A DNA stretch of 8,153 bases, from NCBI GenBank assembly GCA_016874945.1, contig VGSO01000116.1, forward strand, positions 1-8,153, read 5' to 3'. How positions within the stretch are numbered: position 1 is the stretch's first letter; every line of letters begins with the position of its first letter. A program made the translations under genes and the position numbers. Below the pieces are notes generated by a model. It saw nothing but the letters and a program-made list of their open reading frames with translations, searched no databases and was not told the DNA's origin. Origin of the DNA: Deltaproteobacteria bacterium (GTDB lineage Bacteria; Desulfobacterota; Desulfobaccia; Desulfobaccales; 0-14-0-80-60-11). Below are positions 1 through 5,355 of the stretch, piece by piece.

Positions 1-63
1 TGGTATCAGGCATGGAAATACTTTCCTGCCGGCCCGGGCCAGTGGTATTGTATGGACGCGGTG

Positions 64-132
64 CCTCTCGGTTTTTCCGAGAGGTGCGCCTTTCCCATTG
101 GGTGTGCGAATAAAGGCGGAAGAGCCCCTTTA
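64..132 (+). promoter_or_regulatory. Two-hairpin leader upstream of the malic enzyme gene
   Basis: Hairpin 1 has perfect 8-base arms CCTCTCGG (64-71) and CCGAGAGG (77-84) around a TTTTT loop. Hairpin 2 has arms TAAAGG (111-116) and CCTTTA (127-132), ending 6 bases before the Shine-Dalgarno sequence at 139-144. Neither is followed by a U-tract, so hairpin 1 is not a convincing intrinsic terminator, although it could be the decayed end of an upstream transcript. The two could form a 5' leader that affects mRNA stability or translation of the malic enzyme. I recognise no known riboswitch class and no clear promoter in 1-138. The structures are seen directly; the regulatory role is inference. Confidence 0.35.
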
Positions 133-152
133 GACAGTGGAGGGATAACCAA

Positions 153-2675
153 ATGACTAACGAATCGGACGCCCTATCTTATCGGCGGCGTTATCGCGGC
201 TTGATCGGCATCAAGAGCAAGATGCCCATCAGGGATGTGTCTGTGCTAAGTCGAATTTACACTCCCGGAGTGGGGGCGATCTGCCGGGAGATTGATAAGC
301 ATCCCGTCGCCTCCTACCGCTACACCTGCCGGGGAAATTCCATTGCCCTGATCTCCGACGGCAGTCAAGTGTATGAATATGGCAATATTGGGGCTTTGGC
401 AGTATTGCCCAAGCTGGAGGCCAAGTCGGTTATTTATAAGACTTTCGCCAACGTGGATGCAGTGCCCATTGCCCTGAAGACCCAGGACGCCGATGAGATT
501 GTGGAAATTGTCCGCATCCTCGCGCCTTCCTTTGGGGGATTTTGCCTGGAAAGTATCGCCGCCCCCAAATGCTTCACCATTGAGAACCGGATCAGAAAAG
601 CCATAAGGCTGTCGGTGTTGCACCATGAATACCATGCCGCGGGCATCATCGTCCTGGCGGCTCTCTTTAACGCCCTCAAGGTGGTAGGCAAAAACTTTGC
701 CGACGTGCGCATCGTTATCAGCGGCGCCGGCGCCGCCGGCATTGGCGTGGCCAAAGGACTGATTGTGGCAGGTACTTCTAACATTGTCCTTTGCGACCGG
801 CACGGGGCTCTCCACGTTTACCGCATGGCCGGGATGAATTGGGCCAAATCGGAAATCGCCCGTTTAGTAGGCCCTCGGGAATTCAAAGGCAGCCTGGCTG
901 AGGTCATAAGAGGGGCAGATGTGTTCATCGGCCTCTCCGCCGGAGGATTGGTCAATCGGGAAATGGTGGCCAGCATGGCCAAAGACTCCATCGTCTTTGC
1001 CCTGGCCCTGCCGGAACCGGAGATCAGCGAAGCGGAAGCCAAAGCCGGGGGAGCAGCAGTGGTAGCCACCGCCCTGGCGGATAGCGAAAATCAGATACGT
1101 TCCTCTCTAGTAACCCCGGGGTTTTTCCGGGGATGTCTGGATGTGGGGGCCAATCGGGTCAATATCCCCATGTACCTGGCTGCGACCCGGGCCTTGGCCG
1201 ACATGATTCCGGAAGTAAAATTATCCCCCACCACTATTATTCCCCGGCAAATGGATTGGCGTATCTCCCCGGTAGTTGCCAAAGCGGTGGCTCAGGCGGC
1301 TCAAGAAACGGGCGTGGCCTCACTGTCTCCGAAAGACATCACCCCTGACCGGGTTTATGAGCGGACCGAACGATATATTTACGAAGGAGAGCTGGCCTGG
1401 CTGCCCGCGGAAGGCCAGGATTACGGGAAGCTGAGTATTGATGAGGAATCCCTGGAACTGCATCGCCGCTATCAGGGGTGTGTGCAGATTTACACCAAAG
1501 TTCCTATCAAGGATGAAGTCATCTACAGCCGGCTCTATTCTCCGGGCGCGGTGGCGGAGGTGTGTCAGAAAATTCTTCATGACGCCATGGCCGCTTATGA
1601 ATATACCTGCAAAAGTAACCTGGTGGCCATCGTGTCGGACGGCAGCGCGGTTTTAGGGCTGGGGAATATCGGGCCCCGGGCGGCTCTGCCGGTCATGGAG
1701 GGGAAGGCCATTCTCTTTAAAACCTTCGGAGGCGTGGAAGCCTTTCCCATCTGTATCAGCACCCAGGACACCGACTTGGTGGTGCAACTGGTGGAAAACA
1801 TTTCTCCGGCCTTCGGCGGGATTAACCTGGAAGACATCTCCTCGCCCCGTTGTTTTGAAATCGAGAAAAAATTACATGAAAGGCTGGATATTCCGGTATT
1901 CCATGATGATCAGCACGGCACGGCGGTGGTCGCCCTGGCAGCCATCATCAATGCCTTGAAGATCGTCGACCGGAAACTGGAAGAGGTGAAGATTGTCTTT
2001 AACGGCGCCGGCGCCTCCGCCATAGCCGTGGCTAAATTGCTGATCCTGGCCGGCGCTAAAAACATCATTATCTGCGATACCACCGGCGTGGTTTATAAAG
2101 GACGTCCCAAGGGGATGAATTTCATCAAGAATGAGTTAGCGGAAATCACCAACCCTGAAAAACAAAAGGGCACCCTGGCTAATGCCTTGAAGGGTGCAGA
2201 AGTCTTCATCGGGCTCTCCGGGCCGAACGTTCTCAATCAGGAAATGGTAAAATCCATGGCGCCTGATCCCATTGTTTTTGCCATGGCCAATCCAGATCCA
2301 GAAATTTATCCAGAGGAAGCCAGGATGGCCGGGGCCGCGGTAGTAGCCACCGGTAGATCGGATTTCCCCAATCAAGTGAACAACTGCCTGGCCTTCCCAG
2401 GCATCTTTCGCGGCGCCCTGGACATCCGGGCCAGGTCCATCAATAATGCCATGAATATTGCGGCGGCACACGCTATCGCCGGTTTGGTAGGAAATCAATT
2501 GAGTCCCGGTTATATCCTGCCGGGCGCTATGGATTTCCGAGTTCCCCCGGCCGTCGCCGAGGCGGTGGCCCGGGCGGGAATGGAATCCGGCACGGCCAGA
2601 ATTCACCTGGAACCGGAAAGGGTGGCCAGGCATACCCGGGAGTTCATTTACGACGAGCGGCTATCGCTAATCTGA
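153..2675 (+). CDS. Tandem (duplicated) malic enzyme with degenerate N-terminal half
   Basis: Two bacterial malic-enzyme units are fused in one 840-residue chain; ordinary bacterial units are about 400-450 residues. Unit 2 (about 427-840) has the complete set: Tyr462 in LYSPG, Lys518 in MEGKA, Glu560-Asp561 in NLED, Asp585-Asp586 in HDDQHGT, GAGASA (618-623), ANPDPEI (712-718) and Asn743-Asn744. It should oxidatively decarboxylate malate to pyruvate with NAD or NADP in the cytoplasm. Unit 1 (about 1-426) aligns at a near-constant offset of 427 residues, at roughly 40% identity by eye. It keeps Tyr36, Lys91, Glu133 and GAGAAG (191-196). However, Asp561 is matched by Ser134, Asp585-Asp586 by His158-Glu159, Asn713 by Leu286, and Asn743-Asn744 by Arg316-Ser317. 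Unit 1 is therefore probably inactive and structural or regulatory. No phosphotransacetylase domain is present, unlike MaeB-type fusions. ATG 153 is chosen because GGAGGG at 139-144 precedes it by 8 bases. The gene appears monocistronic, with a terminator-like hairpin at 2719-2751. Its codon use is less GC-biased than that of dnaK downstream. The malic-enzyme family is certain; cofactor and direction are not determined. Confidence 0.93.
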   Translation: MTNESDALSYRRRYRGLIGIKSKMPIRDVSVLSRIYTPGVGAICREIDKHPVASYRYTCRGNSIALISDGSQVYEYGNIGALAVLPKLEAKSVIYKTFANVDAVPIALKTQDADEIVEIVRILAPSFGGFCLESIAAPKCFTIENRIRKAIRLSVLHHEYHAAGIIVLAALFNALKVVGKNFADVRIVISGAGAAGIGVAKGLIVAGTSNIVLCDRHGALHVYRMAGMNWAKSEIARLVGPREFKGSLAEVIRGADVFIGLSAGGLVNREMVASMAKDSIVFALALPEPEISEAEAKAGGAAVVATALADSENQIRSSLVTPGFFRGCLDVGANRVNIPMYLAATRALADMIPEVKLSPTTIIPRQMDWRISPVVAKAVAQAAQETGVASLSPKDITPDRVYERTERYIYEGELAWLPAEGQDYGKLSIDEESLELHRRYQGCVQIYTKVPIKDEVIYSRLYSPGAVAEVCQKILHDAMAAYEYTCKSNLVAIVSDGSAVLGLGNIGPRAALPVMEGKAILFKTFGGVEAFPICISTQDTDLVVQLVENISPAFGGINLEDISSPRCFEIEKKLHERLDIPVFHDDQHGTAVVALAAIINALKIVDRKLEEVKIVFNGAGASAIAVAKLLILAGAKNIIICDTTGVVYKGRPKGMNFIKNELAEITNPEKQKGTLANALKGAEVFIGLSGPNVLNQEMVKSMAPDPIVFAMANPDPEIYPEEARMAGAAVVATGRSDFPNQVNNCLAFPGIFRGALDIRARSINNAMNIAAAHAIAGLVGNQLSPGYILPGAMDFRVPPAVAEAVARAGMESGTARIHLEPERVARHTREFIYDERLSLI

Positions 2676-2718
2676 AGTTATCCCTGCCAAGAATCGCACA
2701 AGTGTTTTAGAAAGATCC

Positions 2719-2757
2719 AAGGTTGGCTCAGCCCCCTCGCTTGCCAACCTTTGTCTT
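2719..2757 (+). terminator. Probable intrinsic terminator of the malic enzyme gene
   Basis: A perfect 9-base stem AAGGTTGGC (2719-2727) pairs with GCCAACCTT (2743-2751) across a 15-base loop, followed by a T-rich tail (TGTCTTT at 2752-2758). It starts 43 bases after the stop codon at 2673-2675. The loop is longer than usual and the T-tract is interrupted by G and C, so it may be a moderate terminator. Confidence 0.6.
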
Positions 2758-2759
2758 TC

Positions 2760-2887
2760 ATACCAAGTTGCGATCAAACGAGTAGAATTGTCATTCTGAG
2801 CGCAGCGAAGAATCTAGATTCTTCACTCCGCTTCACTCCGTTCAGAATGACAAACTCAATAATACCTCTTTGAATGCAACTTGGTAT
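2760..2887. repeat. MITE-like nested inverted-repeat element (128 bp)
   Basis: The outer arms ATACCAAGTTGC (2760-2771) and GCAACTTGGTAT (2876-2887) are perfect 12-base inverted repeats. Inside lie a second perfect 12-base pair, TTGTCATTCTGA (2788-2799) and TCAGAATGACAA (2842-2853), and a central perfect 18-base palindrome GAAGAATCTAGATTCTTC (2807-2824). A 10-base direct repeat CTTCACTCCG occurs twice (2821-2830, 2831-2840). If the ends are trimmed to 11 bases, TCA flanks both sides (2758-2760, 2887-2889), which could be a 3-base target duplication. The core resembles, from memory, the GTCATTCTGAGCG...GAAGAATCT dispersed repeat found in many bacterial genomes. It carries no coding capacity, so mobilisation would need a transposase elsewhere. 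Confidence 0.75.
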
Positions 2888-2928
2888 CAATGGAAATTTA
2901 CCCGAAAAGACCTGGCTAACCTTAGGCA

Positions 2929-2970
2929 TAAGCTCGCAGACGAAGCCTGCCCATTTTCGCAGGCAGCTTA
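2929..2970. repeat. Bulged stem-loop
   Basis: TAAGCT (2929-2934) pairs with AGCTTA (2965-2970), and GCCTGC (2945-2950) pairs with GCAGGC (2959-2964). This gives a two-segment stem with a 10-base bulge on the left side only and an 8-base loop. On the right side the two arms abut exactly, which argues against chance. Its function is unknown; it may be another small repeat element. Confidence 0.45.
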
Positions 2971-2999
2971 ATTTAATACGTCACCGTATTTATTAAATT
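2970..2999. repeat. AT-rich hairpin abutting the bulged stem-loop
   Basis: AATTTAATA (2970-2978) is the exact reverse complement of TATTAAATT (2991-2999). An alternative fold pairs AATACG (2975-2980) with CGTATT (2985-2990) across TCAC. It shares its first base with the end of the preceding stem-loop. No T-tract terminator context is present; its role is unknown. Confidence 0.4.
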
Positions 3000-3035
3000 G
3001 ACCACTTATAGGGGTTGTCCAAAGTAATTTCCCCC

Positions 3036-3090
3036 TAGGGGCACGGCGAGCCGTGCCCAAGGTACAGGGGCACAGCACGCTGTGCCCCTA
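3036..3090. repeat. Twin GC-rich palindromic repeats (REP-like)
   Basis: Unit A is GGGCACGGC (3039-3047), GA, GCCGTGCCC (3050-3058). Unit B is AGGGGCACAGC (3066-3076), AC, GCTGTGCCCCT (3079-3089). The two units share the GGGGCAC...GTGCCC frame but differ at compensating positions (CGG/CCG against CAG/CTG), so both keep full pairing. TAGGGGCAC (3036-3044) can also pair with GTGCCCCTA (3082-3090), allowing one large cruciform instead of two small ones. This looks like an intergenic REP-like family. The paired substitutions suggest the secondary structure is maintained. Confidence 0.7.
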
Positions 3091-3193
3091 CGTCAAAAAA
3101 CAATCGGAAAAAACTTTTGGCAATCGCTATAGTTTTCGGTTTTTCAGGCGGGCAGGTTTCCCGGATCGCGGGCTGAAAGATGAACCAAGACAA

Positions 3194-3222
3194 TTGCCGG
3201 AAGGGCTCAAAGATAGTACATT
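3194..3222 (+). promoter_or_regulatory. Weak candidate promoter for phoU
   Basis: TTGCCG (3194-3199) and TACATT (3217-3222) are 17 bases apart, each matching the sigma-70 consensus at four of six positions. It lies about 87 bases upstream of phoU, leaving room for the leader hairpin TATCGGC/GCCGATA (3250-3283). I see no convincing pho-box direct repeats. Matches of this quality occur by chance, so this is only a candidate. Confidence 0.22.
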
Positions 3223-3308
3223 TAGATCAGGACTGCAATTAAGTCTAAATATCGGCGAGAGGTCCACTGACCCCCTGCCGATAACCGAACGCCACTCAGA
3301 GGTGTCCC

Positions 3309-3989
3309 ATGGAGGAGAGGATTAAGGGGGCGGATGTCTCGCACGACAAATTTCACCGGGACCTGGAGGACTTGAAGGCCAGGCTGCTTAAACTGGCCCA
3401 GTTGGCCGAAACGGCCATCCGGCGGAGCGTCTCCGCGTTCCTGAACCCGGACCGGGAGACGGCCCGGGAGGTAATTGCGGGGGATAAGGCCATCAACGAC
3501 CTGGAGGAGGCCATTGACGAAGAGTGCATCCGCCTCATCGCCCTGTTCCAGCCGGTGGCCCTGGATCTGCGCCAATTGATGGCGGTGGACCACATCATCG
3601 CCGAATTGGAACGCATCGGCGACCTGGCCGTCAACATTGCCGAAGAGTCCCTGGACCAGGAAGGTTCCTGGCCGGTGCACCCACTTCTTTCCCAGATGGC
3701 CCAGGAGGTCTTGGAGATGGTGCGCCAGAGCCTCCAGTCCTTTATCAACCAGGACGCCCGCCTGGCCCGCCAGGTTTGCCAAGAAGACACCCGGGTGGAT
3801 GAAATGGATCAGGAAATCATCCAGGATCTCATCCGCGACATGACCGAAGACCGGGCCATTCCCTCCTGCCAGAGCCAGATCTCCGTGGTGCGCCACCTGG
3901 AGCGGGTGGGGGACCACGCCACCAACATCGCCGAGCAGGTGGTTTACATGGTGGAAGGCGAGATCGTGCGGCATCGGTGCCAGGGTTAG
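3309..3989 (+). CDS. phoU: PhoU-family phosphate signalling protein
   Basis: This 226-residue, all-helical protein has the two-repeat PhoU layout, at the usual family length. Each repeat carries an ExxxD metal-binding signature: ELERIGDLAVNIAE (Glu101, Asp105, Asn109, Glu112) and HLERVGDHATNIAE (Glu198, Asp202, Asn206, Glu209). PhoU proteins bind metal clusters at the membrane face and damp the PhoR kinase and the Pst transporter when phosphate is plentiful. There is no signal peptide or membrane segment. ATG 3309 follows AGAGGTG (3298-3304) with a short spacing of about 4 bases; the GGAGGAGAGG just inside the gene (3311-3320) has no good in-frame start after it. The gene stands alone: the pst genes and phoB/phoR that usually accompany it are absent here, so its partners must lie elsewhere. 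The family call is secure; which Pst or other transporter it serves is unknown. Confidence 0.93.
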   Translation: MEERIKGADVSHDKFHRDLEDLKARLLKLAQLAETAIRRSVSAFLNPDRETAREVIAGDKAINDLEEAIDEECIRLIALFQPVALDLRQLMAVDHIIAELERIGDLAVNIAEESLDQEGSWPVHPLLSQMAQEVLEMVRQSLQSFINQDARLARQVCQEDTRVDEMDQEIIQDLIRDMTEDRAIPSCQSQISVVRHLERVGDHATNIAEQVVYMVEGEIVRHRCQG

Positions 3990-4050
3990 GGGCGGGGCTG
4001 ATTAAGGAATTTGTTGGCTCCAGGCTGATCTATGGAAGAATGTTAGGAGC

Positions 4051-4128
4051 GGGAACCCCCTGGTGGCCGAGGAACTGCCGCACCTGGCCGAGGCCCTGGC
4101 CAAAGCCGGCCAGACGGGCCTCCTTTAA
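4051..4128 (+). pseudogene. Coding-like relic between phoU and hrcA
   Basis: Within an otherwise noncoding 244-base gap, 4051-4128 reads as a clean, strongly GC3-biased peptide tail containing LVAEELPHLAEALAKAG and ending in LL and a TAA stop. The codons (CTG, GTG, GCC, GAG, CAC) match the preference of neighbouring genes, while the flanks are AT-richer and in-frame stops appear upstream (TAA at 4003). It looks like the last 20-25 codons of a lost gene. I cannot name the family. It also contains a bulged hairpin: GAGGCCCTGGCC (4090-4101) pairs with GGCCAG (4108-4113) and GGCCTC (4117-4122), then CTTTAAT. So it could instead act as a weak terminator for phoU. Confidence 0.3.
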
Positions 4129-4175
4129 TAAGAGGGAAAGCAGGCTGGATTAAGCCCTCGGGATAATAATAACCA

Positions 4176-4204
4176 TTGACAAAACTTTCTGTAATCATTA
4201 GCTT
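4176..4204 (+). promoter_or_regulatory. Probable sigma-70 promoter of the hrcA-grpE-dnaK operon
   Basis: A perfect -35 box TTGACA (4176-4181) is followed 17 bases later by TAGCTT (4199-4204), a three-of-six -10 box, and preceded by an A/T-rich stretch (4163-4175). Transcription would start near 4211, giving a leader of about 23 bases to ATG 4234. Neither a CIRCE inverted repeat (TTAGCACTC-N9-GAGTGCTAA) nor a sigma-32 type CTTGAA/CCCCAT pair is visible around it. The -35 is strong; the -10 is the uncertain part. Confidence 0.45.
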
Positions 4205-4233
4205 TTAAGATTGAAGTGGAGGCGGGACCGATT

Positions 4234-5271
4234 ATGCGACTTCTGGGAGAAAGGGACACCAGAGTCCTGGAAATAGTGGTTTCTCATTATGTGACCAGCG
4301 GGGAGCCGGTGGGGTCTCGCACCGTAGCCAAGACTTCGGGCTTGAATCTTAGCTCCGCCACCATCCGCAACCTTATGATGGACCTGGAAGACCGGGGCTT
4401 CCTGACCCAGCCCCACACCTCCGCGGGGCGCATTCCCACGCCCAAGGGCTTCCGCTACTACGTGGACCACATCATGCCCATCCAGGAGTTGGGTCCGGCC
4501 ACGCAGCAGAAAATCCAGGACGCGTTTTCCCCCTCCGGGGCCGAGCCTTCCGAGGTTTTTCGCCAGGTTTCCCGGGCGCTTTCCGCGGTGAGCGGCCACC
4601 CCGCCCTGGTGCTGGCCCCCCGCCCCCAGGGCATCCGCCTCAAGCACATCAAGTTCATCAACTTGGGGGGAGACGGTGTCCTCACGGTCCTGGTGTCCCA
4701 GGACAACCAGGTGCAGACCCGGTTTGTGCGCTGCGGCCCCGCTTATTCCCAGGAGCAGCTGGACCGCTTCAGCCAGTATCTCAACGAACTCTGCCAGAAT
4801 CTTACCCTGGGCGAATCCCGGAGCCAGATACTGACCAAGATGGAGGAAGACCGCAACCTCTTCGACCGCCTGGTCTCCCAGGCCCTGAACCTGAGCCGCC
4901 AAGCCCTGCAAAGTGATGAAGAGGAAGAACTTTTCATTGAGGGCACCAGCCAGATTTTGGACTATCCTGAATTTGCCGAGGATATCTCCAAGATCCGGGC
5001 CCTGTACAAAGCCTTTGAAGAGAAGCACCGTCTTATCACCCTGCTGGACAAGACCCTGGCGTCCCAGGGGGTGCAGATCATCATCGGCCCGGAGGAGAAT
5101 TTCTCCGAGATGCAACTCAGCCTGGTGGCCGCGTCTTATGGTTCCAGTCTGTCACCCCAGGGCAGTCTGGGAGTTATCGGTCCCATGCGGATGAACTATG
5201 CCCGGGTGGTTCCCATCGTGCGGTTTACCGCCGCCATGGTGACGGATTATCTCAACAAAAGGCAGACTTGA
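4234..5271 (+). CDS. hrcA: Heat-inducible transcription repressor HrcA
   Basis: HrcA represses class I heat-shock genes by binding CIRCE operators and is itself tuned by GroEL availability. The N-terminal winged helix (about residues 1-75) shows EPVGSRT (24-30), SSATIRNLMMDLEDRGFL (40-57) and the hallmark HTSAGRIPTPKGFRYYVD (61-78). The remainder is the GAF-like core with its inserted dimerisation region. Late family blocks are the IIIGPEEN segment and the VIGPMRMNYARVVPIV segment near the C terminus. ATG 4234 (345 residues) is preferred over an in-frame GTG at 4216: the family usually begins close to this Met, GGAGG at 4218-4222 would serve the ATG with an 11-base spacing, and the GTG would lie only about 5 bases after the predicted transcription start. 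It is first gene of a heat-shock cluster, 84 bases before grpE. The identity is secure; the exact start is moderately sure. Confidence 0.95.
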   Translation: MRLLGERDTRVLEIVVSHYVTSGEPVGSRTVAKTSGLNLSSATIRNLMMDLEDRGFLTQPHTSAGRIPTPKGFRYYVDHIMPIQELGPATQQKIQDAFSPSGAEPSEVFRQVSRALSAVSGHPALVLAPRPQGIRLKHIKFINLGGDGVLTVLVSQDNQVQTRFVRCGPAYSQEQLDRFSQYLNELCQNLTLGESRSQILTKMEEDRNLFDRLVSQALNLSRQALQSDEEEELFIEGTSQILDYPEFAEDISKIRALYKAFEEKHRLITLLDKTLASQGVQIIIGPEENFSEMQLSLVAASYGSSLSPQGSLGVIGPMRMNYARVVPIVRFTAAMVTDYLNKRQT

Positions 5272-5340
5272 GTTTTGCCAATCAGGCATTGAGGCCGCCC
5301 TGCACCTTTACCGGGGGGCCGAAATGTTTTGGAATACCTA

Positions 5341-5345
5341 AGGAG
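5341..5345 (+). promoter_or_regulatory. Ribosome binding site fixing the grpE start
   Basis: AGGAG at 5341-5345, within TAAGGAGT, lies 10 bases before ATG 5356. It argues against the in-frame TTG at 5329, which would place this sequence inside the coding region and add nine residues unlike GrpE. Confidence 0.7.
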
Positions 5346-5355
5346 TACGCGCTTT

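Larger units (their letters stand above)
2676..3308. other. 633-base palindrome-rich intergenic region
   Basis: No credible gene lies here. Going rightwards it holds a terminator-like hairpin (2719-2751), a 128-bp nested inverted-repeat element (2760-2887), a bulged stem-loop (2929-2970), an AT-rich hairpin (2970-2999), two adjacent GC-rich palindromes (3036-3090), a weak hairpin with arms TTTCAG (3142-3147) and CTGAAA (3173-3178), and a hairpin with arms TATCGGC (3250-3256) and GCCGATA (3277-3283) just before phoU. Base composition swings from AT-rich to GC-rich between elements, which fits piecemeal accumulation of small mobile or repetitive elements. The region separates the malic enzyme transcription unit from phoU. 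Confidence 0.8.

Noticed and set aside
1..152. Known riboswitch ahead of the malic enzyme gene
   Set aside because: The hairpins do not match the conserved cores of riboswitch classes I can recall, such as c-di-GMP, fluoride or SAH types.
1..156. Frame open from the left edge to a TGA overlapping the malic enzyme ATG
   Set aside because: The ATGA overlap is suggestive of coupling, but the peptide is rich in aromatic and Cys residues, shows no codon bias and contains a perfect hairpin. The other two frames are also open for over 100 bases, so openness is uninformative.
2707..3308. CRISPR array in the repeat-rich region
   Set aside because: The repeats are individual palindromes of different sequence and spacing, with no regularly spaced identical direct repeats.
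3053..3325. 90-codon plus-strand open frame ahead of phoU
   Set aside because: It begins inside a GC-rich palindromic repeat, crosses hairpins, and overlaps the phoU start in another frame. Its codon use is unlike the neighbouring genes.
3222..3974. 250-codon minus-strand open frame opposite phoU
   Set aside because: It mirrors phoU codon bias, has no domain resemblance and has no plausible ribosome binding site.
4192..4220. TTAGC near the hrcA start as half of a CIRCE operator
   Set aside because: Only five bases of the left arm match (4198-4202), and no GAGTGCTAA-like right arm follows at the expected 9-base spacing.
4198..5115. 305-codon minus-strand open frame opposite hrcA
   Set aside because: It is an antisense shadow of hrcA with skewed Gly/Leu/His composition and no recognisable motif.
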